Below, piece after piece: positions 45,487-57,019 of a stretch of 64,000 bases of DNA; position 1 is the first letter of the stretch, and the number at the start of each line of letters is the position of its first letter. The notes under the pieces were generated by a model. That model ran no database searches. It was not told the DNA's origin and saw nothing but the letters and a program-made list of their open reading frames with translations. The translations under genes were made by a program, and so were the position numbers. Source of the stretch: Gnetum montanum (lineage: Eukaryota > Streptophyta > Gnetopsida > Gnetales > Gnetaceae); contig MNCI01004529.1 in the NCBI GenBank assembly GCA_015680685.1, forward strand, positions 26,280 to 90,279. Direction: 5' to 3'.

Positions 45487-46930
45487 TCAAGCATAAAAGA
45501 TTGGATTCTTGGATATTCTTATGGCACTTTGACTATCATAGCCAATATTAATAAAAGTCTGAGTAATGCCAAGTTCAACTATTAGCCTTTGGGGCCATAT
45601 AGCCTCTCTGCATGCCAAGTTAGTAGCAACATATTCAGCTTTAGTAGTAGACTGAGCAACACAAGATTGTTTCTGAATTTTCCAAGAAACAACACCACCA
45701 AAAAGATTAAACATATATCAAATAGTAGATTTCCTACTATCAATATCACCATCCCAATCTACATCAATGAAGCCATTAAGGCCATTGGAATTATTTTTAT
45801 AATAATCCCATAATTTGAAGTACCACAAAGATATCGGAAAACTTGCTTCACCGTAATCCAATGTTGTTTCCTTGGATTAGACATATACTTGCTAAGTTTT
45901 CCAATAATGTAAGTAATATCAGGTCTAGTAGAGACCATTGCATACATTAAACTGTCGATAGCACTAACATATGGAATTTTAACCATGAGTTCTTTTTCTT
46001 CACTAGACTTTGGGTATTATTCAACTGAAACTTTAATACTAGTTTCATAAGGTGTATTCACAAGCTTGCAATCATGCATATTAAATATTTTTAAAATATT
46101 TTTAACATATGCAGATTATCCAATCCAGAGATTTTTATTAGACTTGTCCCTTTTAATTTCCATGCCCAAAAAGTTTTGTATAGCACCAAGATAGATGAAG
46201 TTTTAACTCTTGAATATCATGTATGTTATTACCTGCTATTAACATGTCATCGACATATAGCAGCAAGATAACATATTTGTCACTTGTATTTTTAACATAT
46301 ATACAGGAGTCTTTGACACTTGTAACAAATCCAAGATTTATCATGTGGTAATTAAATTTTTTATTCCACATCCTTAGTGCTTATTTGAGCCCATATAGTG
46401 ATTTTAATAATCAACATACCATATGCTCTTTTCATTTAATTTCATATCCTTCAAGTTGAAGCATATATATTTCTTCCTCAAGATCACCATTAAGGAATGC
46501 TATTTTCACATCCATTTGTTGAAGCTTAAGATCATAAATAATTATGATAGCCAACAATGATCTTATGGATGTTAATTTTACTACTAGAGAGAATATTTCA
46601 TCATAATCAATCCCCTTTCTCTGAGAAAATCTTTTAGCTACAAGTCATGCTTTGTATTGATTCCTAGATTTTATTCTATACACCCATTTATTTCCTATGG
46701 GTTTTCTCTCTGATGAAAGCTCAATTAATTCTAAAGTTTTCTTTTTGTGAATTGATGACATTTCAACATCCATTGCCTATTTCCACTTTTCAATTTGCAT
46801 TGACGAACATGCATCATCATATGTTGATAGCTCATTATTTTCAATAAATAGGACATTCTTCTATATGTAAGGGTAATTTTCTTATACATGTTGAACATAT
46901 TAATAGCTCATCTTTACTGAAAGCATTTTC
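45487..46930 (-). pseudogene. Co2 reverse transcriptase and RNase H
   Basis: Typical Ty1/Copia order on the minus strand. The RT palm with intact YVDDMLIAGNN is near 46240. Then MVKIPYVSAIDSLMYAMVST, RPDITYIIGKLSKYMSNP and WITVKQVFRYLCGT (45759-45986). RNase H follows: CVAQSTTKAEYVATNLACRE (45487-45714). Stops and frameshifts separate the blocks. Confidence 0.9.
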
Positions 46931-46942
46931 TTCCTCTTCATG

Positions 46943-48461
46943 TTATTTTTCCATATTTACCATCCTATCACCATCCTGTTTGCTAGGGGCAATATCCCCA
47001 GCCGATGGAGGATGATCCTCAGAAATTTCATTATTAATTTCAACAAGCACATACATAGGAGTTACATCATTTGAAGGAGTTTTAGTATTAGAAGATTCCT
47101 CCTTCATAGATCCATATTTCTCTCTGAAGATAACATCTTGACTATAAATAACCATTTTAGTTTTTAAGTTATACAATTTATAGGCTTTGACATTATGGCC
47201 ATAGCCAAGGAAAATGCATTTGACAGACTTAGAGTCCAATTTGGATTTATCAAATTTTGGAACATGTACATAGGCCTCATAACTAAGAATCTTCAAATAA
47301 TTTAAATTAATAGATCTACCACTTCAAAATTCTTTTGGAATTTTTCCACCAAGTGTTAATGAAGGATATCTATTGATAAGATAACATGAATTCATTATTG
47401 CTTCACCTTAGAAACACTTGTCAAGATCAAATTCACTAAGCATACATCTGACACATTCCATCAATGTTTGATTGAAGCACTCTACTACTCCATTTTGTTT
47501 AGGAGTCCCACCATTTCCAGTTCTTAGAATTTTAATCTTCTTTCTTAAATAATTCTCAACAAGAGCTTTGAATTCTATAAATTTTCCAAATACTTCAAAC
47601 TTATGTTTTAATAAATGGATCCAAATCTTTCTAGAATAATTATCAATAAAATAAACATAACATATAGCACCTTCAAGAGAAATTGTTTTAATATCTTTAA
47701 CCAGTTTACATACATCACTATGTATTAGTTCTAATATTTGAAGAGATATAGCATTACTTGTTTGAAAACTATGATGCCTCTATTTACCATGTAGACAATG
47801 ATGACAAAAATCCAAGGAATCTTTTAAAAGCTTAAATTTACCTTACTTGTAAAGTTCCTTAAGTCATTTTTGACCAAGATATCTCATTCTTTTATGCCAC
47901 AAATCAATACTTGAATTTAAATCAATAACTACAAATGCACTTAATTCCTACTTTAATGTCTTAGCTTCTAATTTATAAAACTTTCTTGTTTTAATTTTAG
48001 AAGCCAAAAGAGATAAACCATGCAGTATTGAACATTTTTTACCATCAAAGATAATAGTTAGTCCTGCATCATCCAATTCACTTACAAAAAAAAATATTTT
48101 TAGTAAGTATTGGAACATGACATATATTGGGAATTGATTTAATTGCTCCATTTTTAAACTAAATCTTTACCTTTTCATAACCTATAACTTTGCATAAACC
48201 ATCATTACCCAATCTTACCATTCTAAGATCAAATGATGTATACTCACTAAACGAATGAACATGTGGAGTGTAGTAATGAGATGCACCCAAGTCCACATGC
48301 TAGGAATATGTATCATCATTATCAAAAAATGAGACAACATACAAATCTCCCCCTTCAGCAAGATAGGCTTTATCACTTTTTGATGCATTACTCTCTTTAC
48401 TCTTTTTCATAAAGGCTTTACAATCTTTCTTTATATGATCAACTTTACCATAATTCTAACA
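46943..48461 (-). pseudogene. Co2 zinc knuckle, protease and integrase
   Basis: Minus strand from 48461: remnant zinc knuckle (48420-48461, aligned with Co1 42916-42957), protease region, GAG-pre-integrase and integrase core (homologous to Co1 41937-42700), then the integrase C-terminal block SKLDSKSVKCIFLGYGHNVK and LYNLKTKMVIYSQDVIFRE (46943-47296). The homology with Co1 ends at 48461, marking the Gy5 insertion point. Confidence 0.85.
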
Positions 48462-49347
48462 AAGTGTTGCATCAACGTGGCAATGGATCCCTATCAATGC
48501 AGCCCCATCAATGTGGTGTTACCCCATTGACGAGGTTACATCGACATAGTGTTTGCTGTGTTTATGATACCCTGTTAATGCAACTCCACAATAAAGTTTA
48601 TAAATACATGCTCATTCACTTTGTTTATGGGATGTCTTGTCATTGTAGCTTAGCTCTTGTAGTTTTGTCATTTAAAAGTTAGAATATTTTTTTTAGTGCC
48701 CATAGCAGGAGTCAGAAAGTATATAGATCTTTATTCAAGCACTGATGTACCTAAGCACAGTAGTGTGAACGATGATAAAAACAAGCCTTTTGATAAACCT
48801 TGCAACACTTGGAGATAGATTAATTATTCATTTCTACATTTATTGTTTTCATTAATTATGTAATTAATTAAGATAAGTAAGACTTTAATTAATTAAATAA
48901 TTAAGCTAAATATATTAAACACATAAGTATGACCACTTCGAGCATAACATACAACACTTGGTAATCCCAGTAACATTTAACACTTGGTAACCTAGCAGTG
49001 TTATATGCGTTCAAGATGTATATAGAAAGTGGGACCGAATGCTTATGTTAGGATAGTTAGTTAGTAATTAACAATCAAATTAGTTAAATTGGTTAATAAA
49101 TCAAGTTTCAACTTGTTATTAATTGTAGGTGAATAAAATATAAAATAATAAAAATCATGTGCCTGAATTACACTTAACCATACAACTACGCTTCACAAGT
49201 ATAGTTGGGAAGACAATGATCATCACAATTAGATTTCACTTCCTAGAACCAGCATACTTAGATACTAAGGTCTATGAAATTTTCCTAGATTGTGCATGAA
49301 TGCTTGTAATTTGTATGGTTGAAAGTAGGGTATACTCATCGCTCATA
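48462..49347 (+). repeat. 5' LTR of Gy5
   Basis: Aligned with the 3' copy at 60073-60557. The first few bases (TGATGA) are lost or changed; the end reads CTCATA instead of CTCATCA. R-U5 resembles Gy3 and Gy6 (GTGCCCATAGCAGGAGTC; GACCACTTCGAGCA; two TTGGTAA copies), while U3 differs. Confidence 0.8.
48471..48606 (+). promoter_or_regulatory. U3 motif array and TATA of the Gy5 5' LTR
   Basis: Degenerate units of an ATCGACGTGG type start at 48471, 48493, 48507, 48526, 48540 and 48575. Two pairs are 14 bp apart (48493/48507 and 48526/48540). TATAAATA at 48599 is 24 bp after the last unit. Differences between units are mostly CpG-to-TpG or CpA. Confidence 0.65.
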
Positions 49348-49348
49348 G

Positions 49349-49367
49349 TGGTACTATTGCCAAGGAC
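49349..49367 (+). other. tRNA-Asp primer binding site of Gy5
   Basis: TGGTACTATTGCCAAGGAC follows the LTR end; it is the Gy6 PBS changed by transitions at five positions. Confidence 0.7.
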
Positions 49368-49511
49368 CTTTAGTTTATTACCTGCGAAATCTAGGATTTA
49401 GTGAAAAAATTATTTAACATCATTGGAATGAACCCTAAAGTCATATCATACATCAAAATAACTACAACAATTATAAGAAAGCACATTGCATTTCTTGTCT
49501 TCTAACATAAG

Positions 49512-51300
49512 ATGTATTCTTCTCATAGGAGTAACTCTCCATCCAAGTTTAATGGAGTAAATCAATAGGTGGCCTAGTAATATAGAGTGATATATGCTCA
49601 TCTTAATGAGTATGTACCCAATTTCACCTTCATCCTACACTAGGATGAACAACTACAATGACAAGACATGGAGGGTAACATTGTGTTGTCACTTGATCGA
49701 TCCATTCCTTCGATGCTCCACCAAACTCTTATGTAGTCGAGCATCCAAGGGCTTCATGCTAAATATGTTGTGCAAGAAAGTAATGCTAGGGATTATCATC
49801 CCATCAATGCATAATATTTGAGGGATCACCAGCTAGAGCAATGTTACAAGTTTGCGAAGTGGAAGTGGTGCAAAGATTCCCCATTCCTGATGTACCAAAA
49901 CGATGGTGGAGAACCTTTCTCTAGAGGTTTTTCATATAGAGAGTCTCCTCTCTTTGACCTTAGTGAAGGAGGTCAAACCAAAACTTGCAGTCCATGATAC
50001 ATAATCTTGGTTCTGGCAATAATGGATTCCATGATAAAGGGGGGTCCAAATAAGAGAGTCATGGAAGGGATGTGGGTAAGCAACGTGATCATGATCATGA
50101 CTACAACCACCGAAGAGGAGGTGGCAAGCACCATGATGGTCCTAGTCCTCCTTCCTCTTCACCTTCATCATTATCTTCTTCCTCTTTTGGCTTCAAACAT
50201 AACTGTAGAGGATGTGATCATGATGGAGGTCACCAATGAAACCAAGATGATTGTAGGGACCATCAAGCAAGTCAAGATCTGAGGTGTAAGCATTCAATAG
50301 AGGTCCATTATCATGAATGAAGGGGTAGCAAAGGGCATTATAGCCATGAATACCATGGCTATGATGAGCCTTTTCTCATCACTCAAAGCATGCTAAACAT
50401 CATAGACACAATGAGAATTTTAACAAGGCATGTGAAAGAGAGTAGGATCAAGTGATTGGATTTGAACAACATTCCCAAGTTTGATAGGGGATATAACTTT
50501 GATCCACAAAATCATATTCAGGGTTATCACAATGCCTATGCCCTACAAAACATTAAATGAATATCAAAAGCTTAATTTATTTCCTAGGACACTCATCAAA
50601 GAATCAAAAAGTTGGTTCTAGACCTTAGAGTCGAAATAAATCCATAGATGGAGTATAACGCTTGAACTATTTCAAAACAAATATCAAACATACTCTTGAG
50701 TGTCTAATCTAAGAAGGTAGATCTAGGGTTGAAAGTAAGAAACACATGAGCCCTTGGATGCTACCATGGGTAGATATTATTCCTTATTACACTGATGCCC
50801 CAGCCATGGTTACTCTTAGCAAGAACAACTTTGCCACATTATAGATGGGCTTTGCTCTAAAATAAGGAGAAATCTTAGGATCTATGCCCAAGGAAGACTA
50901 TCAAAGTTAAGAGCTCATTAGATCTAGAGGCTAATGGAGCATGTAGCAAAAGAAGAAGAAGAGTTAACGAAATGCGAAAGTGTAGAAGAATATAACCAAG
51001 ATCCTTGCATTCATAAGAGAGAGGCCTAATTTTGTGATAGTGAGGAGGAATCACCACTCAATGAGATGGTGAACTAGAAAACCATACCAATTTAAAAATT
51101 TACCTATGAAATTTCAACTAAGGTAGATTAGTTGTGGGACTCTATGGATAGCAAATTTCAAGCCATTCTGAAAATTGGTAAAGAGTCCAGAAAAAATAAA
51201 GTAGTAATTGTGACCACAGAAGACAAACATATAGAAGATTGCCCAAAATCCATACTATTATGCTCACTCATGTTGTATATGATTGGATCTGAGTTGGCAA
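49512..51300 (+). pseudogene. Gy5 gag
   Basis: ATG at 49512. N-terminal block AHLNEYVPNFTFILH and DMEGNIVLSLD; a His/Arg/Ser-rich stretch near 50050-50350; gag core near 50440-50700 (LNNIPKF, YNFDPQNH, YALQNIK), heavily interrupted. The zinc-knuckle region is missing or unreadable: the sequence passes from KVD-LWDSMDSKFQAILKIG (51120-51180) to the protease within about 150 bp, so a deletion is likely. Confidence 0.65.
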
Positions 51301-51720
51301 CCTTTCTAGGATATTAGCTAATCTTGGGAGTTCTCTTATCTATTTACACATTACTAGGAATGAATCAGGTTCCAATGTTAACTTGGAACTTGCCACCTTT
51401 CAAGAAGATCAATATCTGATTGAAATTGGAATACCAATCCATTATTGTTCCATTAGGACTAGTAGAAGACATTGTGACCACTTTCTATGAGTGATCTTAT
51501 CTTGTTGATTTCCTAGTAATCAAGGTTGAGAACTATAAGGGGGAACTCCCAATCATTATGGGAAGGGTGTGTACAAGCACTGTTGATGCAAGAATGGACA
51601 TCAAAGATCTTTCATTGGAAATATCTAAAGAAAATGCATTTGGAAGTATTGAGAAGAAGCAAGTTCCATGCATCGCATATAGCGATACAGGGTACAATTA
51701 CATGCAGAAACTCTAGTATA
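51290..51720 (+). pseudogene. Gy5 protease and linker
   Basis: A short protease remnant (LIYLHITRNES near 51335) lacks a readable DSG. The linker then matches Gy2 and Gy3: VEDIVTTF, LVIKVENYKGELPIIMGRV and DLSLEISKENAFGSIEKKQ (51480-51665). Confidence 0.6.
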
Positions 51721-51959
51721 TAGAATGAGCATATATTTTCATATGTAGGTAATGTGCACATGAAGTAGATATTCAAAGGTGTCTATATGCAGCAGCCACA
51801 AAACAAGAGGGCACCCAATGGCTAATAATTGATTCTAAAAATAACACAATGTGCATGGAACCTACTGAGAGCCTAACATGTGCTTATGTTATAGGCATGG
51901 ATGAACTAGAGCAAGTTCATCACCAACTCTCTAATGATGAAAATGATGATACTAATTGG

Positions 51960-52960
51960 GAAGAGTTGGAGATCCCTGAGAATTTCAAATAAGAGCCCTT
52001 AAAGTTGAAAACTCTACATACTAGCCTAGAATATGCATTTTTGAAAAATGGAAAGCCAGTCATACTTAATGCCAAACTTGCTCTCAAGAAAAAAGAAAAA
52101 CTATTAACAGTGATCAATAGATGGCTAATAGCCTTTTTCTAGTCATATTGTAAACTCACTAGAATTGATCCACAGATATGCCAACACTACATTTATATCG
52201 ATCTATCCATGAAACCAAGGAGGCAAGGAGGCAACCACAACAAAAATTACACCCAAAATTGAAGTAGATCATTAAAGAGGAGATTGAGCAACTCATCAAG
52301 GCAGGGTTCATTTGCCCCATTGTAGATAGTGAGTGGGTCAGTCCACTACAGATAGTTCCAAAGAGAGGTGGTAAATGCAGGTTTGTATTGACTTTAGGTA
52401 GTTAAACATGGAAACATTCAAAGATCATTTTCCATTATCATTTGTTGATAAGGTGTTGGACACCATATCTAGGCATTGTTATTATAATTTCTAGATGGTT
52501 ATAGTGGCCATAACCAAATCTAGTTTGCACCAGAAGACTAGGCCAAAATAATATTGACAAGTTCCTAGGGGACTTTTGCATGTTAAAAGATGCCTTATGG
52601 TCTGTGTAATGCTCTTGCCACTTTCCAACACCTAGTCTTAAGTATCTTTTAGCAATAAATTGGTTGTAGTTGCAGAGTAAAAGTCTTCATGAATGACTTC
52701 TCTATTTATGACACTACATTCGCGTAAGCCTTGGACTGCCTTAAGTAAGTACTCAAAAGATGTGTGGAAACAAACCTATGAATCAATTGGTAGAAGAGTC
52801 ATTTGATGGTCTAGGAGGACATTGTACTAGGACATAGAATTTCTCAAGCAAGGATTGAGTTAGACCTTGAAAATATAAGGGTCATCCAAGGAATAACTCA
52901 CTAACTAGAAACCTTTAAAGATGTTCGATCATTCCTTAGACACACTAACTACTACTGATG
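51960..52960 (+). pseudogene. Gy5 reverse transcriptase
   Basis: Homologous to Gy3 23342-24300: LEYAFLKNGKPVILNAKLAL, KEEIEQLIKAGFICPIVDSE, VPKRGGKC and FPLSFVDKVLDTISRHCYYN. The YxDD box reads FMND near 52690. Many stops and frameshifts. Confidence 0.85.
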
Positions 52961-53029
52961 ATTCATAGAAAATTTCTCTAAGATCATAAAACCGTTGGTC
53001 AAGCTAACAAAGAAAGACGTTTCATTCAT

Positions 53030-53490
53030 CTAGACTAAGGAATGCAAAAAGGCATTTTGGAGCCTCAAGTAGAAGCTCATAAAGACTCCAATTCTATGAG
53101 CACCTAACTACTCTAGACCATTTCATATCATGAAAATTGCATCAAATTATGCCTTAGGAGTCATACTTACATAGTTGGATGATAAGAAACATCTATATTA
53201 CATCCACTGCATAAGTTGAAGTATTGTGGATGCATTGTTGAATTACACCATAATGGAAAAAGAACTAATGGTGGTGGTGTATTCTCTAGAGAAGTTTAGG
53301 TACTATGTCCTTGGATATAAAGTGTTTGTGCACACTAACCATAGTATCATTCGCTTCCTCATGAATAAGCCAATGGTGAGTCCCCATGTCATACATTGGC
53401 TGATGATCTTGTAGGAATTTAATCTTACAATGGTAGATTGAAAGGAAACTAAGAATGTGATTGTTGGCTATCTCTCTCGGTTATGATGGG
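53030..53490 (+). pseudogene. Gy5 RNase H
   Basis: The open stretch 53226-53414 reads LNYTIMEKELMVVVYSLEKF and YYVLGYKVFVHTNHSIIRF, then NKPMVSPHVIHWLMIL; TDHS is changed to TNHS. This is the standard Gypsy RNase H before the integrase. Confidence 0.85.
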
Positions 53491-53559
53491 ATGACAAAGA
53501 GGAGGAGAGCCCACTCTCTAATCAATTCCCAGATGTACTCCTCTTTGCCAATGAAATTA

Positions 53560-54840
53560 ATGAATATATGCCCATAGAATCCAAATGGTATGATGGCATT
53601 TTCAATTATCTTCTCACTCAAGAGATGCCACAACATTTTGACTATAGGAAGAAATAATAGTTTCTTCATCAGGCCAAACACTTTATGGAAATCAACTAAC
53701 ACCTTTACAAGGTGTGTGTCGATGGCCTGGTTCATTGGTGTGTCCCTGATGCGAATCAATTACATGTTCTCTAGGATGCTCATGAAGGCCCTTATCGAGG
53801 CCATTATGTAGGGAGATGCATGGCCATAAAAATACTCATGGCAAGATACTATTGGCCCACAATCTTTAGGGATACTCACTAGTTTTTTTGATCCTGTAAA
53901 TGTCGTCAACAAGATGGTGTGATAACCACATGAATGGAGGGTCCTCAACAATGGATTCAACCACTAGAATCCTTTGACATATGGGATATCAACTTCATGG
54001 GTCCCATCACACCCATGTTAAATAGAAAGGCATATATAATTATCATCGTTGATTACTACACAAAGTGGGTAGAGGCAACAGCTGGCATCGACTGTACATC
54101 ATCCACTACTATGTGGTTTGTACAACAAAATGTTGTGTAGAGGTTTGGGTTCCATGTGCACTAATTTTTTACAATGAAACACACTTCACAAGCATCACTT
54201 TTTAGAAGCTTATGCAACATTTGGTGGTTGAACATAAATTAAGAACACCCTACCACCCCCAAGCCAATGGTCAAGCAGAGGTTACTAACAAGGAGATCTC
54301 AAAGATTCTAATAAGAACTATTAGCAAATATAGGAGAGATTGGAGCATGAAACTCAACAATGCCCTTTAGACCTACTGCTCAACATATAAACTTCCTATA
54401 GGCTACTCTCCCTATGATCTAGTGTATGAAAAATTACCAACTCTACCTATCTAGTCTACGCTCTGTACACTTTCAATAGCCTGTGACCTAGACCTTAACC
54501 TAAGTCTAGCACAAAAAGAAAGATTGATCAACCTAAATGTGCTAGATGAAAATCAATTAGTGAACCTACTCTTAAATGAAGTGCACAAAGGATTCAACAA
54601 ATAACGACATGACCTAAGAATCATAAGGATCAAACTTCAACCTAAAGATAATGTCCTCTACTGGAATCCCACAAATGTTCCTTAAAAAACCACATTCCAA
54701 ACATTGTGGGAGGGGCCTTATATAATCAATGAAACCTTTCCTTCTAAGACCATGATCATATACAAACTTAAAAGCCCAAACAATAAGCAGTTGGTCAACA
54801 TCCAATAGGTAAAGCCTTTCCATGAGCCCAAGTGAACCAA
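53560..54840 (+). pseudogene. Gy5 integrase
   Basis: The zinc part near 53770-53910 (HEGPYRGHYVG, then a CKCRQQ-type end) and the core at 53934-54240 (WDINFMGPITPM with first Asp to Asn, IIVDYYTKWVEA) are followed by the Glu region near 54265 (ANGQAEVTNKEI). The tail TLWEGPYIINET is at 54701-54740. Same order as Gy3. Confidence 0.85.
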
Positions 54841-54844
54841 TACA

Positions 54845-57000
54845 GCAAATACCTTAATAGATGGGCAACCATGCTCAATTTTTTAGATCCCATCCTTCCA
54901 AATCACTCATGGTGGAGATGGTCATCCATGCTAATCATATATGTGACTCTTTAGTTTTTCTATTTTTCATTTTACACATTTTATTTTTTTTGCAAATTGT
55001 TTATTTTATACTTTTTGATTTTAAAAAAGTTTTCAATTCTATACCATTTTTTTAGACCATCGTTAAAACATTTAAATTTTTCTTGAATATTTTACACTTT
55101 CTTATATATTTTACTTTATTTTAGTGTGATTTTCTAATTTCTATCAATAAACGTCTTGTGCCAACAAGACATAGTGGTGCCATAGTTGTTGCTAATGGTG
55201 GTTTATGCTTAATGTTTTTGTTTGCTAATGTCTGGTTTTCATTTTTGAATTTTGGTATTGATGACAAAGATATGGTTTCTTTTTAATGGAACAGGTAATA
55301 AGTCCATGAAATTCACCCATCTACAAAAATCTATGGTTTTCCTCATTTTGGGAATATGAGGTCCCTTTCATTAAATAAACCTTTAATAAATTTGTAATCT
55401 TGGTGGTTTCTAGAATTAGAAAGGATTCAAAGGTTTACACTGGGTGTGACTTCAAGGCAACTCAATACTCTTTGTACTCTCCTAATTTCTTGGATGCATG
55501 AGTGTTTTCATAGATTTCTTACTGTTCCATGTCAACCATAAACAAGAAGTTAAATAAGTCTTTGCATGGTGTGGTTCCCATCTAAAAAGAAAAAAAAAGA
55601 AAAATAATAAAATAAATGAATGAAATAAAAAATGGTGGAAATTCAAAGCATATCCCTTAAACAAATAAAGGGGCTATAAGCACTGGTTATGGGACTAGAA
55701 AGACATGTTACCTATGCCTAAAGGTCCCCTCTAACTAAGGCCCTCTCTCACTTCTTGCTTCTCTTTTCTTCTTCTTAAGGATTGGTGGTTGTTCTGTGGG
55801 ATTATTTGTGTGTCTTAAAGGGGTGGATTGCTCTTGGAGTGATGATGTGAAGTCACTAAAAGTGATTGGTTTTGATCTAGATTGAGGATGGATCTTCTTA
55901 GGTCATTTAAACACACTTTCATCAAGGACTTCTTATGACCTCAATTCAGAACTCTATTCCACATTCTCCATCATCCATCTATGCTACCCATAACTCACCT
56001 CACTATCAATGTCCATGTTCTTATTCAGTGTCTTTGTCTAACGTACTTAAATTCTTTAGTAGAATCTTTTGGGTATTCATCCTTAACTTTCATAAACCAT
56101 TAATCACCTATCGAGCCCATGAACTCTTTAGGTTGAGGTTATGCAAGGGCAAATAGGGCATGTGCCTGCTATGGGAAGGACCAACTTGTATATCTCTTGG
56201 TTGGGTTCTTTAGGCACCTAATCCTTAGGCATTTTTGCAATCTAAATGTTTCATGCATCCATCTTGTACATCAAACCATGTGCTCCTTTAAGTATTTTCT
56301 TTAATTTATACATTCTCCATAAAATTTTTGAATTTTTGAGCTTTCAAAGATTCTCTTCAATGATTTCATCATATTATTGGCTTTCTTAAGACTCCATAGG
56401 CCTCAAATTCATTCAAAAATTCCTTGTATTTTTTGAAATATTTAAATTTTAAATTTTTTTATGGACCCCATAAATAGGGCCCAATCGACAAAGCCCCTAT
56501 GTATACAAGGCCTTGTATACACGACCCTATTGACACAATACAAAAATACTATATATATGCATGAACCCCCTTAGAAATTTTCAAATTTGCTCTCAAATGC
56601 CTAAGGAATTTTTGCAATTTCAGAGCCCAAAACCTTCCAAAGCTCATAGCTTCCCAACTATTTATCGAAATTACTCTATTCTTTGACCCTATAGCTCTTA
56701 GAGGTAAGCTCTTAATCATGGAGGCCATAAATATGTTGTTTTTGATAGAAAATTTTTCAACATTTTTCTAACTCCCACAAAGGTTTAACTAAGGAATCAT
56801 CATTAAAACACCAAATTATGAGAGTTAAACCTTTCCAACAAGCTTCAGTAACAATTACAATAAAAAATTTAATTAATAAAATAATCAATCTACCATGATC
56901 CAACTGTAGCTAAGTGTAACTAATTAACGAGATAAGATATCCAGAAATTTTAAGTTACACATTATATCTACTAATCCACGAATGTGTTGTGGAACCAAAA
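54845..57000 (+). other. Gy5 spacer between pol and aORF
   Basis: Non-coding; T-rich at 54950-55140, then homologous to the Gy3 and Gy1 spacers (TATGGTTTCTTTTTAATGGA; CCTGCTATGGGAAGGACCAA near 56166). It contains the internal promoter block at 56484-56558 and the TAGCTCTTAGAGGTAAGCTC landmark near 56691. Confidence 0.6.
56484..56558 (+). promoter_or_regulatory. Internal promoter-like palindrome block of Gy5
   Basis: ATCGAC at 56484 is followed at 17 bp by GTATAC (56501) and at 14 bp by a second GTATAC (56515). The pair encloses AAGGCCTT, giving a perfect palindrome of 22 bp (56500-56521) with the 6-8-6 plan GTATAC-N8-GTATAC. TATATATAT starts at 56550. It is collinear with Gy1 1258-1343 but shares layout, not sequence; its ATCGAC word matches the Gy5 LTR motif. 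Confidence 0.5.
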
Positions 57001-57019
57001 GGAAAACACACATAGGAAG

